This document shows, piece by piece, positions 27,001 to 38,445 of a DNA stretch of 64,000 nt (its first letter is position 1; every line of letters begins with the position of its first letter). Origin of the DNA: Onchocerca lupi (Eukaryota > Nematoda > Chromadorea > Rhabditida > Onchocercidae); NCBI GenBank assembly GCA_028564675.1, contig JAOVVO010000240.1, positions 1 through 64,000 on the forward strand, given 5' to 3'. Under the pieces are notes generated by a model that ran no database searches, was not told where the DNA came from, and saw only the letters and a list, made by a program, of their open reading frames with translations. The position numbers and the translations under genes are program-made.

Positions 27001-30000
27001 TTTTCCAGAAATTTTATGGGAAGATTATGTTTTTCAATGAAACGCTGTGCTGCCCAATTTGTATCTTCACCTACATTATACGTTAATTTTAAAATTCGCC
27101 CGTCTTCAGTAGTTACATCAAATACATAATCCCATTCCTGAAAAAATTCCAAAAATTAAAGAAATAACACAATTCCTGACTACAGAATAAATTAGGAAAT
27201 GATTTGATACAAGAATACCAGTAATAGTAAGCCTTGATTTGATAATGCCAACTGGTTTAATTATTTTGATATGCTAACTTTAACCTTTCTATCCTTATAA
27301 TTAAAATTTGAAAATTTGCCTTTCCATCCAAGAGAACTTTCTTAGTCGATTGTGACTGGGCCATTTTCTTATTAGTTGCTTGACGTGCCTCCGGTATATT
27401 TTCGATTATATACTCCGCAACTTCATTCAAATATGACGCAGGTAAATTATTCTCCTGAAGCATTACAAATTTTCGGATCATTTTTTTTTTTTTTTTAATT
27501 ACATTACATTCCCATGAAATACAAATAAAATTAAATCAACAAATGAAACAAAAAGAAACAGCGAACCAGCAAAAATGTTTGTGCAGCATCATATGGATCT
27601 GATCCTTTTTTATACCGTAATTCAATATGTGGTTCTCCATCATCCAACGCTACCTTGATTTTCACTATTTCATTTTGCTGAAAACCCACAAATTAATAAA
27701 GTACATTGGAAGGAAAGCACGAAACGCAAAATCTTGGCCGCAAAAATAAAGACATTTCAAATGTTGCGCTCAAAATATGCTTCTAAAACGTGGCGCTAAT
27801 ATTAGTTAAATTAAGGACTGAATGATATGAAATTAATCCATACATCTTTTGACATTATAGCATGCTTAGCTAATATTCAAACATTAGTTCAAATTTGACC
27901 TGAGCAGCTAGAACTGCTTCGACTTCGGCAATTTTCTTAGCAACCGCACATTGGAATGATCCCATTACGCTAGCATTTGCTTTTCGATTCGCAGCGGTAG
28001 AAAAAATATAAATATTGCCATCACTGAAACCAATGTCTTATCAAAGTGCCTAATATATGCAATTACTAATTAGCAAATCGTAGTTTTACTGCTAATATCT
28101 GGACTGAACAGGAAAAAAAAAACTCATTTATTCAATTCTGGTCTCTAATTTGATTGAAAAAGTAAACTTACTCAGCACCAACAGCGATATCATTATTTCT
28201 CAAAAAAGTAATAGACCATAGGCTTTGTGCTGGTGTTCTAATCAACTGCTTGTGAGTCAGTGAACCATCATCATTTACATCCCATATTTCCAGAAAACCA
28301 CCTTCACCAGAATTAGCCATCAAACTGTGCCCTTTTATATTAGCATGCACCAAACTGAAATAAAAATTGAATGAATTTTTTAATAATTCGAAATATGAAG
28401 CAATCAATCATAAAAATGAAGCAGAACAAATAAATTACAAACAAAGATTATATTTATGTTTTATCCTGAAGAATAGTAAATCAGGTTCATCTGCTCATCT
28501 AATAAGAGAATTATTAGTTTTATTATGAATTTCACAAACTATGTTGAGGGATTGATTGATATTACTGGGATGTGAACGATGATGCATTCTCATATAATAC
28601 CTGTATATATATTCGCCACTTGAAGAATTATATCTTTGAAGGCAAACACCAGCATCGATATCCCACAAACGAATCGTGAAATCATTGGCAGCCGAAAGGA
28701 ATCTGTGCTTTGATAATACTACAAGGGATCGCACAACATCGTCATGACCTGAAAAAAGAATAAAAAATAATGTAATAGAATAGACATTTTCCAGATATTC
28801 TGATTCCATTTACAAATTTCAAAAATCTAAATTATGAAAGAATGCTCCAAATGCAAAGCAAAAATCATCAACATAACCATAGATTAAACACGAAAATTTA
28901 ACGGTAACCATCATGTACAACTTCGTGCCATATCATAAATGAAGTGGCTTTATTTAAAATTGAAATTTATCCAACACAGAAGTTAAGTAGATTTAAACGA
29001 ACCCGAAAATGAATTTATTTCACTGTCACTTTTCCAAAGTTTAATAGTCAAGTCCGCAGAACCAGTGAGATAAAAGTCGGGTCGTTCAGGTATGGAGGCG
29101 ACAGCCCAAACAGACAATTTGTGACCTACTAAACATAGTGCCTATAAGAATAAAAATGGAATAAAATAAAAATTAAAGACTCTAAGACAAAGAAAGAACA
29201 ACTTGCATAAATTTTGTTCGGAAAATTCTAATTACGATGGAATTTCACCCCTGTTTCAGTATGTGTATAAGTCATAGTTCAATTCAGTGGATAAAAAAAA
29301 GCAGTTAAAATTTACAGCAAAACGATTATAACAAATTTCTCATTTTTCTTTCTGAAGTATCTACATGAAATTAAAAAAAAGAAAAATGACTTAAAAAAAA
29401 TTACTGTAAACTCTTTCAAGTTATATAAAATCAAACCACATACATTAAAATCCGAACTGCTGATAATTTCTTGAATTGGCCAAATTATTGCATTATTATC
29501 CCAGGAACCGCTCATTAATTTTCCATTTTCAGCATCAACATGTAGCACACACACTAAAAACATGAATATCGTTATTTCTAAAACTGCCAACCCACCTCTA
29601 CTTTTCTTTTTCCTCTTTTCTCCAAAATTCCTTATTTCTTCACTATTTTCCTCCTTCTATGTCAAAATATATTCCAAAAAAGAAAAAAAATTTACCCCTA
29701 ATTCGACTTCAACATAATTTGACTAATTTTAAAAAATAAAATTTTAGTAGTAATAATAACTAGGAAGATTGAATGGTTATTATTATTGCTATCAAAATTT
29801 CATTTTTTAAAATTGATCAAGAAAGAGAAAAGGGAACAAACCGTTCATTTTATGCTCACGTAATATAGTTGTTGGTTTATCGCTATCTGATGTATATACC
29901 GCGATTGAGCCATCTTTACGGCCAGCAAAAATTAACCATCCATATTTTGGGCATAAATAAAATGCTACTGCATTAACAGCTAATCTCTCAATATTTGTTA

Positions 30001-31049
30001 ACGACATATCTTCTACATAACTGTCATTTCTGAAATTGATCATAATTCTGCCAAATCGGGAACGAAAGAATTTTTAAATGGTAGTAACCGAAATTTAATG
30101 GATTTCATATATTTTTGTTCTACTTCTTTCCAATGACCGAATTCTGGAATGAGGATCAGGTAAGTTTATCCAGTATAAGACTAAATGGCTGAACTTCTTT
30201 TTTTTGCCTCAAAAATTACTACAAAAAAAAAAAGAGAAAATAGGAAAAACAAGTTCAACTTACAAGTAATTTTATAAAAAATGGATTTCAACCACCACTT
30301 CCAAAACTTTATTTATAAAATTACCATTATTTTACTCATCCTTTATAAATTACTCCTGAGTTAATTACTCAAACAATTCTATACTTGAATATTTGAATAT
30401 CCAAATATCTCGGGAATCAAGAATTTCTTATTTATCGACGCATATATTATTTAAAATGTATATAGATTAATACCGGATTTACTTGAATTATAATTTATTT
30501 AGTAATTGTTCATCAATAAATACTCGAACGATGCATTTGATTTTAAATCATTGAATACTTGAATTATATATTTGATAACTCAGTTGAAATATTTATTTCT
30601 TGAATGTGAAATTTGTTATTGATTATACACATCCAAAAATCATGAAATATGTGCTGTTATTTTTTACTGCATATTTCAATACTAGTTATGCATCTAATTA
30701 TACATCATGCATTTTACATTGATTAAAAACTGATAAGTTATATGCTCGATTACTAACTGTTAATTAAGTAATTATCATTAACAAGAATTTACTGCCGGAT
30801 TCTGGCTATTACTCAGCTATTTATATTTAATTATTACTACTCCATGAATTTTTTCAACTATTGCTATTATGAATTTTATAAATAAATGTACAAATATGAC
30901 CTTTCTGAGAAAACTTTAACGCATTCATCACGACTACCGGAAATAATCTGTCCTGAATCGGTTGCAACAATACATTTTACGTCAGAGTGATGTGCTGCAA
31001 TGATGCCACTAAACTCATAATTTCTTCCATTTTCTTCGCGAACTTCCAT
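24048..31049 (-). CDS. PLAA: PLAA / UFD3 / Doa1 orthologue (phospholipase A2-activating protein)
   Basis: PLAA is a ubiquitin-binding cofactor of the Cdc48/p97 (VCP) ATPase, acting in ubiquitin-dependent degradation and endosomal sorting. The N-terminal WD40 propeller spans exons near 31049-30900, 30035-29842, 29550-29445, 29140-29005, 28750-28605, 28350-28170 and 28025-27900, with repeat motifs SGSRDECVKVFS, MSGSWDNNAIIW, LTGSADLTIKLWKS and SAANDFTIRLWDID. A PFU ubiquitin-binding region follows at 27680-27005, with EWDYVFDVTTEDGRILKLTY as the canonical unit. A linker carries two DPFTG motifs (26690-26555, 26890-26795), as in vertebrate PLAA. The PUL domain that binds Cdc48 covers 26330-24048 and ends AIARDIIEMAYSL then TGA. 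The ATG (31047-31049) starts MEVREENGRN and lies 4 nt behind TTTAG, a good spliced-leader site. A second PFU-like unit precedes the canonical one. Upstream it faces SF3A3 head to head. The gene looks intact. Confidence 0.93.
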
Positions 31050-31062
31050 TAGTCTAAAATTT
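31047..31062 (-). promoter_or_regulatory. Probable spliced-leader acceptor of PLAA
   Basis: On the minus strand ATTTTAG is followed by ACTA and the start ATG. A 4-nt gap between a 3' splice site and the initiation codon is characteristic of nematode SL trans-splicing. A cis-spliced 5' UTR exon would give the same signature. Confidence 0.5.
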
Positions 31063-32269
31063 TCGTAAAATTCCAGGAAAAATTACTTCGCTGAAGATAT
31101 TTCGCTTTCCAATAAAAATAAGAAACTGATGGATTTGAAATCTTAATTCAAATGATGAATGGAAACTTCTCGAACCAATTAAAGGTAAGTTTGACAATTT
31201 AATCAGCCAATTAGCATGAATTAAAAATTGACTGAAAGGGCTAATCAATAAATAGAAAATTATCAAGTAATTTCTTTCCACAAAATTTTCAAACTAACTT
31301 TTCATATTTCGTACCGAATCTAAAATTTTGCTGAGATTTATTATTAATCAACTCATGAATCTGAAAGCTTCGATGATTAATAAAGTTCGCAAATCTGCTT
31401 CCCTCGAATTTTGATTAACTAATAAACCAATCAGAAAGGAGAACAAAACACCCCCTGATATCCGCAATATTTTCAAAAAAAAAAATGCGGCCGAGCCAAT
31501 AGTTCTGGCGTCTCACGGCGCCGGCCCAGTTAAGCTTGCGGTGTGTTCGAGATATTCGGGGTGATATCTGTTCCGAGCGTTGGGTGACAGTTCATCTTAT
31601 TTTCCAATTTAGAAAATATAACGACTTAGAAGAGAAGAAAGATTGTTGATAAGAATTGATTGATCTGAAGTTAGAGAACGAGAGACTGATAAGATTTGAA
31701 TAATTTGGGACCACTGAATACACTTTGTGAAATAAAATATGAAGAGATTTTTAGCAATTTTTATACTTCACAATGACAATAATACTTAAGAGAATGCATT
31801 AGTTATAATAAATTAAGTATTTGCTGAATTTGCAGCATTAAATCTGATTAGAAATTGATTAAATGATATGATAAATGCAAATAATAATGTTGGAAGAGAG
31901 AGAGAGAGAGTGATGAATTACGAAGAATGAAATTCGGAATTTGATTTCAAGTGACAAGAATTACCATATCAGACTGATTACTATGTTTAATGGATTTTCA
32001 TTTAAATAAATGATATGTATTGATATCTTTTGAGGCATGTTATAGTATGGACAGGAAGCCTGATGAAATTCTTAACAGTTAGTTATTTATTTAATAGGTA
32101 TTGTATTAATAAGTCCTTGGGTACAATTAATTTAAGCTTAATTAAGCCTTTGTTTAGTGTCATGTCTTTAATTCGGTTCATTTTCTAGTTCTATTTCGAA
32201 TATTTCAAAATAAATATATGAATTTATTGCCGCATGATTTGTAATATTTTCCAGGTCTGCATCATAATC
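31050..32269. promoter_or_regulatory. Divergent promoter region between PLAA and SF3A3
   Basis: This 1.2-kb region separates two head-to-head housekeeping genes. Its centre (31480-31605) is the most GC-rich stretch outside the mobile-element area, with several CpGs (GCGGCCGAGCCAATAG, GGCGCCGGCCC) and a CCAAT motif near 31495. The flanks are AT-rich, with a GA microsatellite at about 31893-31911. A shared core promoter is plausible from position and composition only. Confidence 0.5.
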
Positions 32270-32270
32270 A
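32246..32270 (+). promoter_or_regulatory. Probable spliced-leader acceptor of SF3A3
   Basis: TATTTTCCAG (ending at 32254) matches the nematode 3' splice consensus and stands 15 nt before the ATG at 32270. No 5' UTR exon is evident upstream, so trans-splicing is the simplest reading. Confidence 0.5.
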
Positions 32271-35200
32271 TGGAAACCATTCTGGAAACTCAGCGACGTT
32301 TACATGAGGAACGAGATCGTCTGATCGACAGTATGACCAAAGAATATCTTCATGAACGCAAATCTGTTAGTTCACTTTACTTTGTAATTTGAATATGAGT
32401 CAGCTTTTAATAAAAACATAAATAATTTATTGTGTCCGAAATTTGGATAAATCTAAATTGATTCTTTTTCTTGACAATCTTTGCCACTCATTTTCACTTT
32501 CTTTTTCAAAGATTTAATTTTCTCAAGAGAGTTCTAAATCTTCCAAGTGGATGATCGGTTAAGTAAAATCCCAGTGAAAATAACTCGTGCTCTAGTTTTT
32601 CTTCTTTCTTGAAATCTTTCACATCTTTAAGATATTTTGAAATATCTTAGAGATGTGAAAGAATTGAAAATATCTTAAAGATGTGAAAAAATATTTCGAA
32701 ATATCTTAAAGATGTGAAAAATTTCAAAATATCTTAAAGATGTGAAAGATTTCAATTTCTGAAATTTCTGTATGCATCTGAGGGAATAAAATTTTTATTT
32801 CATCGTATTTTTCTGAATTTGATAACATATTTTGCTTACAGCATAAAGAAAAAATAAATGGAGATCATCGCGTACGACGTCTTGTTGATGTAAGTTAGTT
32901 TTAATCAAACCTGTGGAAGAGGATTGTAGATTAATGAAAATCTTTCGAATTAAAATATCTGTTTTTCATTTGATAATATTGTAAGTATAAGTTTTTAATT
33001 TAATTTAATCACCTAAGTTAGTCCTGCTTCAAATCTTTTGAAATTTCTCACCATTAAAATTGGCATGAAAACTATGCGCACATTTTATAATTTTGGCTTT
33101 ACGATTTTGGATTTGAACGAAATTTTGAGAGAAATCTCTCAACTTACGCGGCGTTTGATTTTGCAAGTTTTATCAGAAGTTTTGCATTGAGTATAGTAAT
33201 ACTGCTTTAATCTGATTAAGTCGATAATTCGATTCATATATCTATATTTTTTAGGTCCAGTCAATTTAGATCATTTACTCATTCATTTTCTTATTTATTT
33301 GTTGTTCATTTATTTTCATTCATTTCTTTAAATCTAGTTAAACTTAGGCTCTTTGTTTTTTTATTCACTCAGTGTTTGAATAAAGATTTTCAATCATTCG
33401 CCACATCTACGTTCTTTATGGATTTTTCGTTTTTAGCGACATCATGAAATCACGAAAAAGTTACGACTTATATATGAAGACAATGACAAATCACGCAAAT
33501 CAGAATTACGCGCTATTGCTGGGCCAAACGAATTCGCTGAGTTTTACTCACGTCTGAAATCATTAAAAGATGCGCACAGAAGAAATCCAGATGAAGTATG
33601 TCACTCAACTTTAGTATTTGTAATTATATTTCGACTTAGTTATTTCTTGATGACTTAGTTATCTAAGCATTATTTGGTTCAATATGTTTAATAGGATCAT
33701 TTTCCAATTTTAAACTTTTAAGCATCTCATGGTTCTGTCATATTTTTTCAACTTTATGACTCTAAAATCTTCGTCGGAATTAGATTCAAACTATTAGTAT
33801 CAAGAACGGTGAAACGGTGGTACCAGAGAATACTTGAAGTAGGGGATAAACATATGAATAAGTATTCATAATTTTGTTTTTCTCATAAAATTGTGTTAAT
33901 TCCTTGCAGATTGCCATACCATTAAGTTTGGAATTTCAAAAGATGAATGAAGCTATAGAAAACATAGAATTAGCCGAAAAAGATATGATCGAATTTACCG
34001 ATGAAGAAGGCTATGGACGATTTCTGGATTTACATATTCTTTATGATAAATATATTAACATCAAAGGAGTGAAGGTTTTTCATTTTTCATATTTAATAAA
34101 TTATCCTCGTTCTTCATCTCTTGTTAGTCCTAGTTGCTTTCGTTATATTCAAGTCTACTTTCGGAATTTTGCATGTTTCATCATCTAAAAAAGTGAACCT
34201 GAAGATAAAAAAATATGATCATAGATAATAGCTGTGCTATGCAGTGATCGAGTATGATCAAATAAAACATGGAACAGTCATTAACAATTTAATGTTCATA
34301 ACAGAAAGCTAAATTAATTATTGCTTAGCGACCACAGTAAGATAATATCAGATAATATGCAATTAGATAATATCATAAAAAGTCGAATTAAAATAGGAAA
34401 TAACTATTCTATAATTTGCTGTTGTGATTCAACTAGTTCAAATTTTAAAGATGTCACATAGAAACATTTATCCAATTTTCGTTAATTTTTAAAATTCCAT
34501 AATTAAGATATGCGTATTTGGCGAAAGAAATTTTTCAGCGTTAGTGAAACAATTTAAGGCTGTCAATATGATTTTTCTGGAGTATTTTTTTAATGTAGTA
34601 CTGATTACGCTTCATCGATTGCTTTATTTTACTTCACTTTTCAGAGAATGGATTATTTGGCATTCTTAAGCAACTTTGATTGTTTTGCGGATATTCCAAT
34701 GAGTTCAAAAAAAACTGGCAGTTACCGTGAATATCTTAGCGCTCTAAAAGAATATTTCGTTACTTTTCTTGCTAGAACACGGCCTCTGCTTAATGTGAAT
34801 GAAGAATTTGAGAAAGTTGACGCTGAATTTGATAAGAAATGGGAGGAAGGTAACTTAATTTTTTTTTTTTGAAAAATTCTGTGTAAGAAGTGCTGAGTTA
34901 CTTAATGGCTTTGGATGATAAATTTCAAGAAAAAATGAATTCAAACAATGATGAATGACAATCAGAATGGGAGAAAGCGTATAATTTTATTATTCAGGCA
35001 CAATCCCAGGATGGAGTCGAGATCAGCATAGTGCGTTGGCGCATTCTGGCGCATACCTGGATCTTTCATCATTCGAAACAGCTACTGATTTGGAGGCACT
35101 TGGACTTGATCGATTAAAATCTGCACTTGTTGCGCTTGGTTTAAAATGTGGCGGGTCCGTTAGATTTGATTTAGCCATAAAATGGCGAATAAGAAAAAAA

Positions 35201-37268
35201 AACATTCATTCGGATTAAAATTTTGATCAAAAAAATTTCAGATTTTGTTGCATTGGTCTCTAAAATATATTTCATTAATTGATTTGAAAATTAAAATCAA
35301 TGCATTTGAAAGTTTGTTGAGTTAATATTATAATTTCCAAAATGATACTATTTCTAGTACACTAAAGGAAAGAGCAGAACGACTATTTGCAACTAAAGGA
35401 CATAAATTGAGTGAAATCGAAAAGACAGCATTAGCAAAGCGTCATGATACGGATCAGAAAGAACAATTCAAATTACGTCAGACAGCACGATTAGAAGCAT
35501 ACATTCAAAGGCAAGATATTTTTTTTTTTTTTTTTAAAGTTTACTTAAATACTCTGATTCTTATCTTGAAAATCGCTGTAGATACCAATAATTTTTTTTA
35601 ACATCCAAATAATTTCGACGATGAACATTCAATCTATAGCAATAGACTGATTAAAATAATGCGAGAGTTGCGTGAATGCATTCGTTGAATACAATATGTG
35701 AATACAGTGAATGCATGGAGTGAATATTGAATACAGTGAATGCATTTGTTGAATACAATATGTGAACAGTAAATTTGATCAATTAATCATATGTACTTAC
35801 AATATTTCGAGAGTGTAAAATTTAAGCAAAATGTTTTATTAACTGGTTAGTAAAATTATAGTAAATCCATTTATTCAAGCTTATTCTTTCATTCATTTTT
35901 ATATATTTAGTTGCTTAAAAGTTCGTTAAATCCTTCGTACATTTTTATTCACTTTGTTCGATAAGGAAATTGTCATTGGCAAAAACTTTCAGCGTTTTTG
36001 ATGTTCTTAAAGTTGGGGAGCATACAGAAACGTTGTCATCATCGGAAACATTTTTTGTGAATGAAGTAAACTAAATTTTTATTGTTAAGAATATAATTTA
36101 CTATCTGCTGTCAAGAGCAGCAGATAGTAAACTCTGAGGACACATTATCCATTTCATAGCCGATGAATGATTGCATTATTAAGGCGAAATTTAGTAAGAT
36201 GGCTGCTTAACTGATTCTCGAGAAAATGAGAGGAGGGAGATGTCAAATTCTGATAAAAAGAAAATCAGTTCGCTACAAAGATTTGAAATTTATTGAATTC
36301 GGCAATATTTCAGTAATATCGACAGCAGTGTATTTTAGGCCACACCGTGCTAGTAATCACAGAAAATATAACGTAAAGTGACTTTTAGATTATCGGCTTT
36401 ATTGAGCGATGAAAGAGAAGCTACCAAAGAAAATGTCGAAAGAAAACAAGCACGAGGTATTGGTGAAAATATGGAAGAAGAGGAAGACATAAATGATATG
36501 TCGGATGATGAAGATGACGATAGCATTCCATATAATCCGAAAAATTTACCCTTGGGATGGGATGGTAAACCAATTCCATATTGGCTGTATAAGTTGCATG
36601 GTCTCAATATATCCTTCCCCTGTGAAATTTGTGGTAATCAAGTTTACAAAGGACCGAAGGCATTTCAACGACATTTTAATGTAAGTGAACTTCATAATAG
36701 AAATTTTTTTTTTTTTTTTTGTTAACTTATTGGATTTCAAAATGATGTTTGATTTTTAGTTTTAAAGCATGAAAATAAGTGATAAAATGATTAATAACTT
36801 CAATGCCTTTGCCTCTTTCTGTACGTTGTTTGTTCGATTTCTTAGGATAATTATTTTAGACACGCTTCCGCTCCAATTTAATAAAGTGAAGTAGAATTGT
36901 GTTTGAAATAATCACTTCTAAGTAGGTGAAATTACGAAGTTCTTTATCCGTTCATAATTGTTAGATAGCTCTTATCAAAATTGTAGATCACAGAATTTGA
37001 ATATTTCAAGAATTTCATCTATTCGCAGTTTCTTCAAATTCAGGAATGGCGTCATTCACATGGCATGCGTTGTCTCGGGATCCCGAATACGGCACATTTT
37101 GCAAATATTACGAAAATTTCTGATGCTGTTGAACTTTGGGGGAAAATACGACGACAGAAAGAGTCACTGAAATGGAATCCTGAACATGATGAAGAGTTTG
37201 AGGATTCTGCAGGGAATGTTGTCAATAAGCGAACGTTTGAAGATCTTAAAAGACAGGGGCTTTTGTGA
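32270..37268 (+). CDS. SF3A3: Splicing factor 3A subunit 3 (SF3a60)
   Basis: SF3a60 is part of the U2 snRNP and helps it engage the branch site. Nine exons are supported: 32270-32365, 32842-32889, 33437-33595, 33910-34074, 34645-34849, 34998-35154, 35358-35510, 36389-36680 and 37044-37268. The protein starts METILETQRRLHEERDRLID, closely matching human METILEQQRRYHEEKERLMD. It contains VEFTDEEGYGR-type and GLDRLKSALVALGLKCGG (SAP-like) blocks. An acidic stretch follows, then NPKLPLGWDGK-type sequence (YNPKNLPLGWDGKPIPYWLY), a matrin-type C2H2 zinc finger (CEICGNQVYKGPKAFQRHFN-EWRHSHGMRCLG), and the conserved end KRTFEDLKRQGLL. All exons join in frame and the length is close to that of the human protein. 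The intron after exon 7 has a GC donor. Intron 1 carries a perfect inverted repeat and intron 7 a strong hairpin. The 3' end converges with the MLF gene 3.9 kb away. Confidence 0.97.
32609..32755. repeat. Perfect 35-bp inverted repeat with internal tandem copies in SF3A3 intron 1
   Basis: The arm at 32609-32643 begins TTGAAATCTTTCACATCTTT. The arm at 32721-32755 is its exact reverse complement over all 35 bp. The 77 bp between the arms contain further direct copies of the right-arm core (ATATCTTAAAGATGTGAAA) near 32647, 32669 and 32701. The structure can form one long hairpin or several alternatives. Confidence 0.92.
35672..35772. repeat. Imperfect tandem repeat built on GTGAATGCAT and TTGAATACAATATGTGAA
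   Basis: Three units of about 35 bp share GTGAATGCATTYGTTGAATA and a following CAATATGTGAA. The middle unit is divergent. It lies within the GC-AG intron of SF3A3, away from both splice sites. Confidence 0.75.
36097..36131. repeat. Perfect 14-bp stem, 7-nt loop hairpin in SF3A3 intron 7
   Basis: TTTACTATCTGCTG (36097-36110) pairs exactly with CAGCAGATAGTAAA (36118-36131) around the loop TCAAGAG. The stem is too short for a typical pre-miRNA, which needs 22 or more paired bases, and there is no convincing extension. Confidence 0.85.
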
Positions 37269-37926
37269 TTATCATGTTGTTTATTTCTAGTTTTCGCTGT
37301 GAAAATAATGCTCATCAGTCTTATTTTTGCACTTTATTTTGATCATTGGGCATCGTTAATTTGTTCTAGAAAATTTTTAACTTATCCAAATACGATGGAC
37401 CAAGTTGTTAAGATTTTCATGATTTATCTAATTTGAAGATTAGATAGGCGATTGCAAATAACTTTCTAAGGCATTTTTCAATTATTATGATCGTTATAAA
37501 AAAGATATCAGAAGCTAAAGTTGTCATTTTAATCTCGGAAAAATATGTTCTCCATTTTCATATTTTTTTCTGTGTTTTTCAGCATGAATAAATTTAATTG
37601 TTTTAGGGCTGTTCAAATAGCAATTATTTACAGTACATAAATTTTGTAGTAAGCTAGCTTCAAAATTCGTGTTCTTGATGCATTTACAAAACGAAAAAAA
37701 TTTGAATTTAATCTGCAAAAGCAAAAAATTATAAGCAAACAAGCTAAGCATTGATAAGACTCTTTACCTAAAAACATCTGCTATTAAGAAATTTAAATCA
37801 AACTCTATGAAATTTAAAGTAAAGGCAAAAGACGAAATCTCACACACAGAAATAAAGAAGACAGAATACAAACAAAAATGTTCAATTGAACATGTTTGTT
37901 AAAAATCGATAAATCAACTGCTGTGA

Positions 37927-38445
37927 TCATCTATAAAAGGCTTGGGATCCCTGAAGTGTATCGAAATCGATAAGTTTCAGATGTTTGCTACAGCAGAGAG
38001 TTCTTGAATCGTCTCTAAAATTTTTTTCCGGATGATTATGTTTTCCTCGTCTTTTGGATCGATGGATTGACGACGACATACCTTTCCGGGTACCAATTAT
38101 TTCCTTCTACGACGGTTCCTTCAATACATCGTCAGCATGCTTGAATTGTTGACGATAAACCTGCTAGTTACTATCATGTAATGCTGCATCTGTCATTCGT
38201 TTTTATACAAGCATTATATGCTCGTCAGTGCCACGAGAAGCTTCCTCGACCAGCCGCAAACTTTCGTCGAAATATTCTTCCTCAAATATGCATTTTTTCT
38301 GAAAAGAACTAACAAGAGGCTTGATTTTAACAAAAAAATCAAATGACGAAAATTTGTCACACAACTATGGAAACTAATCCAAAAAAAGAGCATCTAGAGT
38401 AGTTCATCGAACGACATTCACTAATGCTTCCTGAAGTATATTTCG
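37927..38445 (-). pseudogene. Decayed reading frame of unknown identity
   Basis: One minus-strand frame reads as normal-looking protein for about 170 codons but is broken by at least six in-frame stops. Readable blocks include KKCIFEEEYFDESLRLVEEA, SRGTDEHIMLV, KRMTDAALHDSN, QVYRQQFKHADDVLKEPS, GTRKGMSSSIHRSKRRGKHN and LCCSKHLKLIDFDTLQGSQA. The mixed, charged composition contrasts sharply with neighbouring AT-rich noise, which argues for former coding sequence. I do not recognise the family. No splice pattern removes all the stops. It may be a dead host gene or a transposon remnant. Confidence 0.5.

Larger units (their letters stand above)
35511..36388 (+). other. GC-AG intron of SF3A3
   Basis: Exon 7 ends ...ATTCAAAG and the intron begins GCAAGATA, with no GT nearby. 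The intron ends ACTTTTAG. Joining at these positions gives ...EAYIQRLSALLSDEREATK, which aligns without gaps to the same region of human SF3A3. The donor AG|GCAAG matches the usual strong consensus of GC-type U2 introns. Confidence 0.85.

Noticed and set aside
9665..31049. USP47 and PLAA as an operon
   Set aside because: They share a strand, but 5.2 kb separates them, far more than the usual nematode operon spacing. PLAA's stop faces USP47's upstream region only by tandem order, with PLAA transcribed first toward lower coordinates.
36097..36131. miRNA precursor
   Set aside because: The stem is only 14 bp with a 7-nt loop and does not extend, so it is too short for a nematode pre-miRNA.
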